Source: an uncultured Spirochaetales bacterium (GTDB taxonomy: Bacteria; Spirochaetota; Spirochaetia; Sphaerochaetales; Sphaerochaetaceae). Taken from it: a stretch of 48,940 nucleotides of DNA. The position numbers were made by a program, and so were the translations under genes. Under the pieces are notes generated by a model. It had not been told where the DNA came from. It searched no databases and saw only the letters and a program-made list of their open reading frames with translations. Of the stretch, positions 34,651 to 43,627 are shown in pieces (within the stretch, counting starts at the first letter, position 1; each line of letters opens with the position of its first letter). The stretch spans positions 1 through 48,940 of the forward strand of contig CASEGX010000003.1 in NCBI GenBank assembly GCA_949287505.1. The letters are read 5' to 3'.

Positions 34651-36015
34651 ATGTCATCTGATAATGCCGAGAGAATGTTTCTCGAAACAAAACCAGGGCA
34701 TCTTTTTTTCAAAGCCGCTATTCCCGGTGCGCTGGGAATGCTTGCTTCTTCACTTTATTATCTTTTAGAAGGAATACTTGTAGGAAGGATTCTAGGCGCA
34801 GATCCTTTTGCTGCGCTCAATCTTGCAATGCCCTTTGTTATAATCAACTTTGCTGTTTCAGATATGATAGGAGTCGGTTCTTCCGTTCCCATTGCCATCA
34901 AGCTTGGAAGAGGAGAGAAGGAAGAGGCAAACACTATATTCTCAACAGCGATTGTACTCATAATACTTTCCGGTATTGTCACGGGTTCACTTCTTTTCAT
35001 TTCTGCTCCATCTCTTTTCAGAATGATGGGAGCTGATGAGCATCTTATTCCTTATGCGGTGAAATATCTGAGAACTTATGCCTGCTTCTCACCTCTGACG
35101 ACCATGGTATTCGCTGTAGATAATTATCTGAGGATATGCGGTAAGATCAAAGGCTCACTGCTTATGAACATATTAATGGCCTCAGCTGGTGTCATATTCG
35201 AGGTTTTCTTCCTTATCATACTCAAAGGAGATATATCATCAGCAGCTCTTGGTACATGTCTTGGAATGAGTTCAGCAGCTCTTTCCGTCCTATTCCTGTT
35301 CTCAAGAGGCAAGATGGCTCTAAGATTCAGAGCTCCTAAATTCCATATATCGCTTATCAGGACAATTGTCTCATGCGGTCTTCCGACATTTCTTTCAAAT
35401 ATATCTGGAAGGATCGTGTCAATTATCATGAACACGCTTCTTCTCTCTCTCGGTGGAGCGGATGCAGTCAGTGTATATGGGATAATAATGTCTGCAGATG
35501 GTGTGGTGATGCCTCTGATGTATGGAACATGTGATTCCCTTCAGCCATCCGTTGGCTATAACTGGGGTGCCAGACGTTTTGACAGGGTAGGAAAGATAGA
35601 GAGATACTGCTTTGGAGCAGGCGCTGTTCTTTCAGTGATCTTCGGCCTCTTCATCTTCACATTCCCTGATTTCGCAGTCAGTCTTTTCATTGAAAGCAGC
35701 AATGAGAATATACATATGCTCGGCACAACTGCGTTGAGAATCGCTTCGCTGTCATTCATCGTCAGGTGGATATTCGTATGTACTCAGTGCTTCATGTCAG
35801 CTATCGGGAAACCTGTATATGCAGCTTCAATCTCCGTTTCCGCAGCATTCGTCTTCCCTCTGATTCTCATAATGGCATTCAGTTCATTTGGTCTTGATGG
35901 CATATGGATGAATCTGCCAGGGACATCTGTTCTGACATCCATTCTGGCACTCATCATACTCACAAGATACAAAGGTATTGTAAGAAAGGAGAAGGAAATC
36001 AGAACAATCGACTGA
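34651..36015 (+). CDS. MATE-family multidrug/cation exporter
   Basis: A 454-residue, about 12-helix inner-membrane antiporter that expels cationic compounds using Na+ or H+. Marks are GALGMLASSLYYLLEGILVG near the N-terminus, ALNLAMPFVI, GVGSSVPIAIKLGRG, and in the second half GLPTFLSNISGR and PSVGYNWGARRFDRV. ATG at 34651 follows GGAGG; the longer GTG frame (34633) is less likely. A dense set of inverted repeats lies upstream. Its 3' end overlaps the convergent kinase gene by 17 bases and no terminator is seen. Substrate unknown. Confidence 0.92.
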   Translation: MSSDNAERMFLETKPGHLFFKAAIPGALGMLASSLYYLLEGILVGRILGADPFAALNLAMPFVIINFAVSDMIGVGSSVPIAIKLGRGEKEEANTIFSTAIVLIILSGIVTGSLLFISAPSLFRMMGADEHLIPYAVKYLRTYACFSPLTTMVFAVDNYLRICGKIKGSLLMNILMASAGVIFEVFFLIILKGDISSAALGTCLGMSSAALSVLFLFSRGKMALRFRAPKFHISLIRTIVSCGLPTFLSNISGRIVSIIMNTLLLSLGGADAVSVYGIIMSADGVVMPLMYGTCDSLQPSVGYNWGARRFDRVGKIERYCFGAGAVLSVIFGLFIFTFPDFAVSLFIESSNENIHMLGTTALRIASLSFIVRWIFVCTQCFMSAIGKPVYAASISVSAAFVFPLILIMAFSSFGLDGIWMNLPGTSVLTSILALIILTRYKGIVRKEKEIRTID

Positions 36016-36985
36016 TTTCTTCTGAAAGCTCCTTTGCCCTTTCCGGAGCAAACTGGGCTCCAAGCTGTGAGATGATCTCTCCTGCAAGAAATGAGGCTAT
36101 TTTCCCTGCTGTCTGAGGTGAGTAGCCTTTTATATATCCATAAAGGAAGCCGGCGGCATAAGTGTCTCCGGCTCCTGTGGTATCCACAGGTTTTGTTGTT
36201 CCATAAAGAGGTATCTGCGTGATCTTTCCCATATCAGAGATATAGGAGCCGTTCTTTCCATTCTTGACTACTGCAATTGAACACAGCTTTCCCATAGAAT
36301 GACAGCATTCATATGCATCGTAGTTATTGAAAAGAAACCTCGCTTCCTCGCTATTTGCGAACACTATGTCACAATAGTTTGAGACAAGATCAAGAAAATC
36401 CGAACGATAGCGTCCTACTGCAAAAGGATCTGCAAGGTCGAAAGCGATTTTTATATCATTTTCCTTTGCAATCCTGAGAGCCTTCTTCACAGCTCTTCTC
36501 TGTTCCTCAGTATCCCACATATAACCTGTGAAATAGAAAAGGTCTGCATTTCTTGCACTCTCTTCATTGACATTGCATTCATCGAACAGCCTGTTAGCAC
36601 CAAGAAATGTGTTCATGGTCCTCTCCTTATCTTCTGTAAGGAGGATTATCGATGTTCCTGTTGCAGCCTCGAAGGATACAGTCTCATCTTTAACGCCGCT
36701 TTCACGTAAGCGCTTACGGTACATTTCGCCATATTCATCATTTCCTACGCCGCCTGCAAGTATTGTATCAACTCCAAGCATTCTTAATGTGACCATTGTA
36801 TTCGGACATGAGCCTCCACATGAAACAGTCTTCTTTCTGTCATTCATGCAAGAGAGGATTTCAGAGCGTTTCCTTTCATCAATAAGCAGCATTGTCCCTT
36901 TGTGCAGAGACAGTTTGTCGAGATCGTTTTCATCTGCATAACAGAGAAAATCTATGAGTGGATTCCCTATACCGTAGATTGCCAT
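35999..36985 (-). CDS. PfkB-family carbohydrate/adenosine kinase
   Basis: A 328-residue ribokinase-fold kinase. The first signature is CGGSCPNTMVTLRMLGVD, and GGVGNDEYGEMYRKRL follows; the second signature is PVDTTGAGDTYAAGFLYGY with the catalytic Asp. The start MAIYGIGNPLIDFLCYAD resembles proteins annotated as adenosine kinase, but sugar kinase activity cannot be excluded. The frame opens earlier (37036), within the DnaA-box region; ATG at 36985 gives the family start. TATACT ends 6 bases before it with no Shine-Dalgarno sequence, suggesting a leaderless mRNA. The second DnaA-box cluster begins 44 bases upstream. Confidence 0.88.
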   Translation of the reverse strand: MAIYGIGNPLIDFLCYADENDLDKLSLHKGTMLLIDERKRSEILSCMNDRKKTVSCGGSCPNTMVTLRMLGVDTILAGGVGNDEYGEMYRKRLRESGVKDETVSFEAATGTSIILLTEDKERTMNTFLGANRLFDECNVNEESARNADLFYFTGYMWDTEEQRRAVKKALRIAKENDIKIAFDLADPFAVGRYRSDFLDLVSNYCDIVFANSEEARFLFNNYDAYECCHSMGKLCSIAVVKNGKNGSYISDMGKITQIPLYGTTKPVDTTGAGDTYAAGFLYGYIKGYSPQTAGKIASFLAGEIISQLGAQFAPERAKELSEEISRLF

Positions 36986-37028
36986 ACCAAGAGTATAAGG
37001 AGTTTCGTTACATAACGCTATATATAGG

Positions 37029-37300
37029 TTTTCCACAGGTTTTCCACACCTCAGTGGAAATGATGTGGAAAAGTGTGTAAAACAGCCTTATCCGGGTGTT
37101 TTAAGAGACAGTGATCTCAAATGTGATAATTTAGATATCTTTTTATGATATAAAGAAATATATATTGTAATTAACAAGTCAATAACATAGGATTTATATA
37201 ACTTCAATTCAGTTTTGATTATATTCACAACCCTGTGGATAACCCTTTTTTCACAGAGTTTTCCACAGGTTTTCCACAGGTCGATGGGAATTTATCCACA
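37029..37300. other. Second DnaA-box cluster with AT-rich core
   Basis: Seven exact boxes: TTTTCCACA at 37029, 37040, 37259 and 37270; reverse TGTGGAAAA at 37064; TTATCCACA at 37292 and reverse TGTGGATAA at 37234. Three lie left and four right of a roughly 160-base AT-rich stretch (37073-37233). The motif GGTTTTCCACAGG-like unit repeats in tandem on the right side. No DnaA-trio run was found. It lies in the non-coding gap between the PfkB-family kinase and the activator-like ATPase and fills nearly all of it. It could be a second origin part, a DnaA-titrating site or a control region. Confidence 0.85.
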
Positions 37301-37365
37301 GGTATGTAAATAACAATGTTGATTGCAATTATCCGTATAGAAATGAAAAACAGGAAAAGTAGTGT

Positions 37366-38382
37366 CTAGTGTCTGATCCTGTCAAGATAGAGTTCTGCTT
37401 CCCTGAATAGTTCTCTAACATTGCCAGGATATGGATGCATGAAAATAGAATAATCAATGGCCTTTTCCAGATCCTTCTGTCTGCTGAAAACCTGCAGTAT
37501 CTCAGGAATATCCTCCGGATGCTCATCAAGGCTTGGCATTCTGATCTCTATACCTGAGATCCTGTAATAGAAATCCTTTCTTATTCTTTTCTGTTCCAGC
37601 AGAGAAGAAAGTGTCATGTTCGATGCCGTGATGAGACGGAAAGACGTTTTTGTGATTCTGTCAGAACCTAGTTTTCTGAATTCTCCGGTATCGAGAACCC
37701 TTAGCAGTTTTGTCTGGATATCAATAGGGAGATCCTGTATTTCATCAAGAAACAATGTTGACCCATTAGCCGATGCAAGAAGGCCTTCACGGTTATCCAG
37801 GGCTCCTGAGAAAGCTCCTTTTGAATGTCCGAACAATTCACTGTCTGCGATGCTGTTTGCAAGGCAGCCACAGCTTTCCATCACCATTCTGCCATTTAGG
37901 GAAGAAAGGTCATGGATGAGTTTTGCAGCCAGTGTCTTTCCTGTTCCGGTTTCTCCTACGATATGTACAGGAATAGTTGAATCTATGGCAGATCTCAGTT
38001 GTTTTCTTGTCTTCCTCATCAGTTCTGAACTTCCTGCAAGCGCATTGCTCAGTACTGATGATATATAATCTGAGGATGATATCTGGTTTATGGCATCCCT
38101 TAACTCATATTCAGTGCATGACTCACTGACCATTATTGCAGAATCAAATGAGTTATGCCTCCTCGCATCATCCGGGTAGAATATGATTGTGCGTTCTTTT
38201 CCGACAATCTGTTTTATCATATCCTTCTCTGCCGCATCTGAGCGCAGAAGGACAATATCCTCATGCCTTAGTGATGAGTGAAGCCTTTGCGCGGACGGGC
38301 AGTTTACAGTGTCAAAACCCTCCAGAAAAGAGAGAACCCGATCCGAAAGAGCCCTCCCAAGTGAGTATAATAGAAATCTCAT
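37366..38382 (-). CDS. Sigma-54 activator-like AAA+ protein lacking a DNA-binding domain
   Basis: A 338-residue protein. Residues about 1-105 form a degenerate receiver-like or unknown domain (MRFLLYSLGRAL at the start). The AAA+ part follows: VGETGTGKTLAAKLIHDL (Walker A), ELFGHSKGAFSGALDNREG, and STLFLDEIQDLPIDIQTKLLRVL (Walker B). The sigma-54-contacting loop is GAFSGA instead of GAFTGA. FYYRISGIEIRMPSL and PYPGNVRELFREAE complete the domain. The protein then ends (LYLDRIRH), with no Fis-type helix-turn-helix. ATG at 38382 follows AGGAGG, and the upstream frame extension is dropped. It may act from solution or be a repurposed ATPase; its target is unknown. Confidence 0.85.
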   Translation of the reverse strand: MRFLLYSLGRALSDRVLSFLEGFDTVNCPSAQRLHSSLRHEDIVLLRSDAAEKDMIKQIVGKERTIIFYPDDARRHNSFDSAIMVSESCTEYELRDAINQISSSDYISSVLSNALAGSSELMRKTRKQLRSAIDSTIPVHIVGETGTGKTLAAKLIHDLSSLNGRMVMESCGCLANSIADSELFGHSKGAFSGALDNREGLLASANGSTLFLDEIQDLPIDIQTKLLRVLDTGEFRKLGSDRITKTSFRLITASNMTLSSLLEQKRIRKDFYYRISGIEIRMPSLDEHPEDIPEILQVFSRQKDLEKAIDYSIFMHPYPGNVRELFREAELYLDRIRH

Positions 38383-38590
38383 TTCCCCTCCTTTGTTTAT
38401 ACAATGAACCAGAATGGAAATGATATCAAAGAAAAACACCCGCTTTGGTCTCAAATAGGACACGTGTGAGGAAGATAATGATGTTTAATCATTTTACTCT
38501 TTTATATGCAATTATAAATCATATATAAAGATACGAGTTATAAAAATACATAGTCCATAAAAATGTAATGAAAAAGATTTTTGTTTGGTT

Positions 38591-39334
38591 TCAGCTGTTT
38601 TTATCCTGCAAAAGCACCTGCAGAGCAGAGGCCGTATATAGTGCTGCAGTCTCTGATCGGAGTATGTTTGTGCAGAGTAAAATCGGCATAGCACCCTTGG
38701 CTGTAGCCAATTCGCATTCCTTTTCTGAAAAGCCTCCTTCGGGTCCTATCATGAAGGAGATAGGCGATGAAGAAGACAGATCATTTACAGCTTCTTTCAG
38801 CGTCCTGGTGCCTGTTATTTCGCTCTGGTGAAGTATGAGTATCCTGCCTTCAGCCAGGCCAAGGGCTGCGCTGAAATCCACAGGTCCTATGAGTTCTGGC
38901 TCCTTGCTGCCAGACTGCTGTACGGCTTCTCTTATGATCAGTGAGAATCTTTCCATCTGATGATCGGAAAGAGAAGTCTGTACGAATTCAGTTTCCATCA
39001 GGACAATCCTCTTAACCCCCATTTCTGTGAGTGCTCTTATCTCCATCTCATTCTTCTTTCCTTTCAATACGGAAATGAACGCTGTAATCGGAGTGAAAGG
39101 CCCTGTGTAGGATGAGAGGCCATCCAGTAATGTCTCTTCCGGATTATCTGTTTCCTCAAGAGTTATTGAATCCTCATCGAAAAGAAAGGCCTTGTAGTAT
39201 CTGTCATCCTTGTCCTTTGCTGTGAATATATCATTCACGTTCAGTCTCAGGACACGGAAAAGATAATTCTTTTCCTTCTGTGACAGCTTGTATACACCAC
39301 GTTCTGCATCATTTCTCAGAAGAAACACCCTCAT
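38591..39334 (-). CDS. rsmE: 16S rRNA (uracil-1498-N3) methyltransferase
   Basis: A 247-residue SPOUT methyltransferase that modifies U1498 in 30S subunits. The N-terminal PUA-like domain reads SQKEKNYLFRVLRL. The knotted SAM-binding domain has KNEMEIRALTEMGVKRIV, EAVQQSGSKEPELIGP, MIGPEGGFSEKECELA and NILRSETAALYTASAL. ATG overlaps the upstream protease stop by four bases. Second gene of the ctp-rsmE pair. Confidence 0.96.
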   Translation of the reverse strand: MRVFLLRNDAERGVYKLSQKEKNYLFRVLRLNVNDIFTAKDKDDRYYKAFLFDEDSITLEETDNPEETLLDGLSSYTGPFTPITAFISVLKGKKNEMEIRALTEMGVKRIVLMETEFVQTSLSDHQMERFSLIIREAVQQSGSKEPELIGPVDFSAALGLAEGRILILHQSEITGTRTLKEAVNDLSSSSPISFMIGPEGGFSEKECELATAKGAMPILLCTNILRSETAALYTASALQVLLQDKNS

Positions 39335-40758
39335 TCTCCGAAGACCTCCAGAGCTTTTGTTATATATTGATCAAACCATATGTCAGCGATGGGTCGTTCA
39401 TCATATTCCATTGAGTATATGTACTCGTTTCTTACAAGGAGGATGAGTATATCTCTTGGGACACCACTGCTGCTGTATTCATCAGCAAAGGCTTCGATGT
39501 TTTCCTTTGTGTACTCCGGATGCTTCTCAATGTATTCAGCACAGCTGTTATTTTCCATGAATGCGGCGAAGGCTTCCATCTCCTCGTCTGTGTATTCCGG
39601 TTCTTCAATGAGTATGTCAGGAGTTATTCCGACCTCGTGTATATCCTTTCCGGATGGAGTGTAGAAATGTCCTGTGGTTATCTGTATGAATCCACCTCTG
39701 AATGGACGCACCTCTTGTGATATTCCTTTGCCGAATGTCTGGCTGCCGAGAACCTCTGCTCTGCCATTGTCCATAAGGGCACCTGTAAGGATCTCACTCG
39801 AGGATGCTGTTCCCCCGTTCACTATCAGAAGCAGAGGCATGTTTTCAGGTACAAGTACGCTTTCACCTGCATATACGATGCTATCTGAGCGTCCTGAACC
39901 TGGTTTGTATTTTGTCTCGAGCATCACACCGTCGGAAAGGAACATGTCAGCTGTCTCCAGTGCACTCTGTACTGTTCCTCCGCCGTTGTTACGCAGATCG
40001 ATGATGAGCTTCTCAGCCCCTTCACCCAGAAGCTTCTCTATATCAGCAGCGACAGATGAGCCGGTTGTAAGGGAGAATGTGTATATCGCTATGTACCCGA
40101 TATCATCTGTAAGCATTCCGGAAACAGTTGATGGAGTTGTGACAATCTCCGGCATCAGAGAGATGTCAAAGACAGCTGTGCCTCTGTGAACTGTAAGTGT
40201 GATTTCCTCTCCTATGTGTCCTTTCATCAAAGAGGAGGCTTCTGTGGCCGTAAGAGGCGCGACATCCTCTCCGTTAATGGCACTGATCATATCTCTTGGT
40301 CTCAATCCTGCTCTGTCTGCAGGTCCTCCGGGAAAAGGAGAGGCAATGATGACCATGTAGCTTTCAGGATCATTCGGATCTGCATAGGCAGGATTCATCT
40401 TTGTCAGATATGTTCCTATTCCTACATATTCTCCTTCTGTGGTCTCCTCGAACTCAGAGGCAATGTCAGCAGGAATGAAATATGAATACTGATCTCCCAG
40501 GGAGTCTACCATCGCCTTTATAAGTTCATTCTCCATTTTCTCAGTATCGATGTCATAAAGGAAGTCAGTACTCAGATATGCATAAAGGTTTCCGAGAGAA
40601 TATAGAATCTGTGAGATGCTTCTTGAATCTTCTGCGGCTTTCTCTGCTTCGAGATGTGAAGGCTGCTCCGTTATTACAGGAGTATATTCAGGTGTACCTA
40701 CTGCTGCCAGATGCATGAGTACACAGCTGATTACAGCAGCCAGAATTGCTTTTTTCAT
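39331..40758 (-). CDS. ctpA: S41-family C-terminal processing protease
   Basis: A 475-residue exported protease. An N-terminal signal or anchor (KKAILAAVISCVLMHLAAVG) is followed by the N-domain, a PDZ domain (ASPFPGGPADRAGLRPRDM), and the S41 catalytic core with LIIDLRNNGGGTVQSAL, the nucleophile in NGGTASSSEILTGAL and the Lys in SQTFGKGISQ. An extra C-terminal region of about 90 residues (Glu/Tyr-rich) follows. CtpA-type proteases trim or degrade periplasmic proteins. TATATT ends 6 bases before the ATG without a Shine-Dalgarno sequence, again a leaderless layout. Confidence 0.95.
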   Translation of the reverse strand: MKKAILAAVISCVLMHLAAVGTPEYTPVITEQPSHLEAEKAAEDSRSISQILYSLGNLYAYLSTDFLYDIDTEKMENELIKAMVDSLGDQYSYFIPADIASEFEETTEGEYVGIGTYLTKMNPAYADPNDPESYMVIIASPFPGGPADRAGLRPRDMISAINGEDVAPLTATEASSLMKGHIGEEITLTVHRGTAVFDISLMPEIVTTPSTVSGMLTDDIGYIAIYTFSLTTGSSVAADIEKLLGEGAEKLIIDLRNNGGGTVQSALETADMFLSDGVMLETKYKPGSGRSDSIVYAGESVLVPENMPLLLIVNGGTASSSEILTGALMDNGRAEVLGSQTFGKGISQEVRPFRGGFIQITTGHFYTPSGKDIHEVGITPDILIEEPEYTDEEMEAFAAFMENNSCAEYIEKHPEYTKENIEAFADEYSSSGVPRDILILLVRNEYIYSMEYDERPIADIWFDQYITKALEVFGE

Positions 40759-40835
40759 AGCTGCAATATATCACTAAAGAATGAGAAGATGCATCTTCTC
40801 CTTTCCGCGATTACTCCATATTCACTTCTGGATGT

Positions 40836-40864
40836 TTGCATCAAGTCTGGTATCTGCGTACACT
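40836..40864 (+). promoter_or_regulatory. Promoter of lgt-pepP-gpmI
   Basis: TTGCAT (-35) and TACACT (-10) are 17 bases apart; the -10 ends 6 bases before the lgt ATG, predicting a leaderless transcript. Confidence 0.65.
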
Positions 40865-40870
40865 TAGTTT

Positions 40871-41881
40871 ATGCTTGCGTTCTTTGTCGAGTTTCCCGAA
40901 TGGATCAGTCCATATGTCATAAATGGTTTGCCTGTAAGATGGTATGCTGTTATGTATCTTGTTGCATTTGCGATAGCCTATGCGCTTTTCAGATACCAGT
41001 GCAAGAAAGACAGATATCTTCTGCTTACAAGCGATGAGAGCCAGACATTCTTCTTTTATGGAATTCTTTTCCTTCTTATTTTCGCGCGGATTTTCTCAGT
41101 TCTATTCTACAGTGACGGGTTATATTACATCACACATCCCTGGATGATTTTCTGGCCTTTCAGGAATGGTCATTTCGTGGGTCTTCCCGGCATGAGCTAT
41201 CACGGGGGAGTTGTGGGAGCCCTGATAGGTGGCATCATTTTCTGTCATATATACAAGAAGAAACTGCTGCGCATTACGGATACAGTAGTTGCAGGAATCC
41301 CTTTAGGATACACATTCGGACGCCTTGGAAATTTTATCAATGCGGAGCTTTATGGTCGTGTGACGACAGTTCCATGGGGAATGGTATTCCCGACCGCGCC
41401 TGGCTTTTCCACAGAAGAGGAATGGGTGAGGGAGATTGCTGACAAAACAGGGATTGAATATGTGCTGGGGGAGTTGGTGAATCTTCCGCGGCATCCGTCT
41501 CAGCTTTATGAGGCACTCTTTGAAGGAGTGGTTCTCTTTCTGATTCTCTGGTTTGTGATAAGACCATGGAAGCTGAGGAAAAAACTGCCTGATGGAACGG
41601 TTTTTGCCTTCTATCTGATGGGATATGGGCTTTTCAGGTTCCTGATTGAGTACTGCAGACAGCCAGATGAAGGAATCGGTTATGTCATAGCTTTGGGAAA
41701 GGAAAGCGACAACATAGCACTCTTTCAGTCATTCCTGAATATTTCCAAGGGACAGATATTCTGCCTGATTATGATAGTTCTGGGAGCAGCGCTTCTTGCA
41801 CTGCTTCTCTGGAGGTACAGAAATGGATATAGAGAAGAAGCTGACAAGCCTCAGAAACGAACTGAGAGAAAGAAGCATTGA
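40871..41881 (+). CDS. lgt: Prolipoprotein diacylglyceryl transferase
   Basis: A 336-residue membrane enzyme that moves diacylglycerol from phosphatidylglycerol to the lipobox cysteine of prolipoproteins. Marks are PVRWYAVMYLVAFAIAYAL, the catalytic-region GMSYHGGVVGALIGG, the signature FGRLGNFINAELYGR, RHPSQLYEALFEG and GYGLFRFLIEYCRQPDE. There are about seven membrane helices. The ATG has no Shine-Dalgarno sequence. The last 59 bases overlap pepP. It would process lipoproteins such as the binding protein at 7062. Confidence 0.97.
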   Translation: MLAFFVEFPEWISPYVINGLPVRWYAVMYLVAFAIAYALFRYQCKKDRYLLLTSDESQTFFFYGILFLLIFARIFSVLFYSDGLYYITHPWMIFWPFRNGHFVGLPGMSYHGGVVGALIGGIIFCHIYKKKLLRITDTVVAGIPLGYTFGRLGNFINAELYGRVTTVPWGMVFPTAPGFSTEEEWVREIADKTGIEYVLGELVNLPRHPSQLYEALFEGVVLFLILWFVIRPWKLRKKLPDGTVFAFYLMGYGLFRFLIEYCRQPDEGIGYVIALGKESDNIALFQSFLNISKGQIFCLIMIVLGAALLALLLWRYRNGYREEADKPQKRTERKKH

Positions 41882-43589
41882 TGCTTATCTTGTAACAGGT
41901 ACAGATCCTCATCAGAGTGAGTATGTTGCACCAAGATGGAGGACCAGAGCATTCATTTCCGGTTTCACCGGTTCTGCAGGTACTGTGGTCATAACCCAGG
42001 ACAAGGCACTTCTATGGGTGGACAGCCGTTATTTCATACAGGCTGAGAAAGAGATTGCAGGAACAGAATATGAGATGATGAAGCTCGAGACTGAAGGGAC
42101 TCCTGATCCTTACCAGTGGCTGGAGGAAAACCTTGAGAAAGGTGCGAAAGTCGGCGTCGATGCATCCTCTATCTCGATTGCATTGTTCTCTTCTCTTTCC
42201 TCTTCTCTCAAGGAAAAGGGCATCGCGCTTGAGGCAACGGATGATCTTCTTGATCCTATCTGGAAAGACAGACCTCCTGTACCATGTACAGAATGCGAGG
42301 AGATGAGTGTTGAGTATGCGGGAAAGACAGCAGCAGGGAAAATAGAGGAAATCAGGAAGGTTCTCCGCCAGAATGGACTGAGATGGACATTCATAGCCTC
42401 CATTGATGATATTGCGTGGCTTACGAATCTCAGAGCTGATGATATACCTTGCAATCCTGTCTTCGTGTCATATGCATTCATATCACTGTCAAAAGCGGTT
42501 CTCTTCATTGACAAAGGCCGTTTTCATGATAAGACGGTTCTGCAGCATGTGAAGGCTGTTTTTGACATCAGACCATATGAGAATGCCGCAGCCGATCTGA
42601 AGAACCTTGCAAAGGGGGCAGGATACTATTCGCCTGAGAAGGTGAGCGAAGTATTCCATAAGGCACTTTCCGGAAAGAACAATGTCACGGGACGTGATCT
42701 CACAACGGATATGAAGACAAGAAAGAATGATGCCGAGATGAAAGGCATGAGGCTCGCTCATATCTACGATGCGGCCGCTTATGTATCATTCCTTGCCCGC
42801 CTTGACAGAAACGCTGAATATGATGAGATTGCAATCTCTTCAAGACTGGAGAAGGAAAGAGAGCGTATTCCCGGCTATCTTGGGCCATCATTCAATCCCA
42901 TCTCCGGATACCGTGAGCATGGTGCCATGTGCCATTACAGTGCTACTGAGGAGAGTTCTTCAAAGATAAACGGACATGGTCTTCTTGTTCTTGATACAGG
43001 CTCTCAGTTCGAGTTCGGTACCACCGATATAACCCGCACATTGCTTTTCGGTGATGAGGCAACCGAGGATGAGAGAAGGGATTATACACTGGTTCTCAAG
43101 GGGCATCTGGCACTTGCAAGGCAACGTTTCATAAAAGGAACAAGAGGTGTTCAGCTCGATGTGCTTGCCAAGCAGTTTCTTTGGCAGTATGGAGAGAGTT
43201 TCTACCATGGAACGGGCCACGGAGTAGGATGCCGTCTTAATGTCCATGAAGGTCCGCTGAGAATATCATCAGCATTGATAGATGTTCCGCTTCTTCCTGG
43301 AATGGTCACATCGGATGAACCAGGGCTTTATAAAGAAGGACGGTATGGCATAAGGATAGAGAACCTTCTTGCGGTGAAAGAGGATATGAACACCGAGTTC
43401 GGAGAATTCTATTCATTTGAGGTTCTTACTCTGGTACCATATGAGAGAAAGCTTATAGATATGTCTTTAATAACTGATGAAGAGAGAAAGCAGATTGATG
43501 ATTATCATAAGAGGATTTATGAAGAGCTTCATGAGCTTGTTGAGCCGGATGTGCTCAGATGGCTGTCAGAGGCCACTTCACCGCTTTGA
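41823..43589 (+). CDS. pepP: Xaa-Pro aminopeptidase (M24B, three-domain type)
   Basis: A 588-residue metallopeptidase that removes an N-terminal residue before proline. Two creatinase-type N domains (ISGFTGSAGTVVITQDKALL; NLRADDIPCNPVFVSYA) precede the pita-bread domain. Metal ligands are seen in VLDTGSQFEFGTTDITR, GTGHGVGCRLNVHEGP, TSDEPGLYKEGRYG and RIENLLAV. The long form resembles eukaryotic APP1 and the proteins of many anaerobes. ATG at 41823 follows GGAGG and lies within lgt; the upstream in-frame ATG is less likely. Confidence 0.95.
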   Translation: MDIEKKLTSLRNELRERSIDAYLVTGTDPHQSEYVAPRWRTRAFISGFTGSAGTVVITQDKALLWVDSRYFIQAEKEIAGTEYEMMKLETEGTPDPYQWLEENLEKGAKVGVDASSISIALFSSLSSSLKEKGIALEATDDLLDPIWKDRPPVPCTECEEMSVEYAGKTAAGKIEEIRKVLRQNGLRWTFIASIDDIAWLTNLRADDIPCNPVFVSYAFISLSKAVLFIDKGRFHDKTVLQHVKAVFDIRPYENAAADLKNLAKGAGYYSPEKVSEVFHKALSGKNNVTGRDLTTDMKTRKNDAEMKGMRLAHIYDAAAYVSFLARLDRNAEYDEIAISSRLEKERERIPGYLGPSFNPISGYREHGAMCHYSATEESSSKINGHGLLVLDTGSQFEFGTTDITRTLLFGDEATEDERRDYTLVLKGHLALARQRFIKGTRGVQLDVLAKQFLWQYGESFYHGTGHGVGCRLNVHEGPLRISSALIDVPLLPGMVTSDEPGLYKEGRYGIRIENLLAVKEDMNTEFGEFYSFEVLTLVPYERKLIDMSLITDEERKQIDDYHKRIYEELHELVEPDVLRWLSEATSPL

Positions 43590-43627
43590 GACAATCCGCT
43601 ATATTCCAATTGAAGGAGAAGAGTCTT

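Noticed and set aside
37037..37365. A protein gene in the gap at 37 kb
   Set aside because: The stretch is AT-rich, filled with DnaA boxes and stops, and lacks a ribosome site followed by an open frame.
41405..41413. Single TTTTCCACA inside lgt as a DnaA site
   Set aside because: An isolated 9-mer within a coding region is expected by chance and has no partner nearby.
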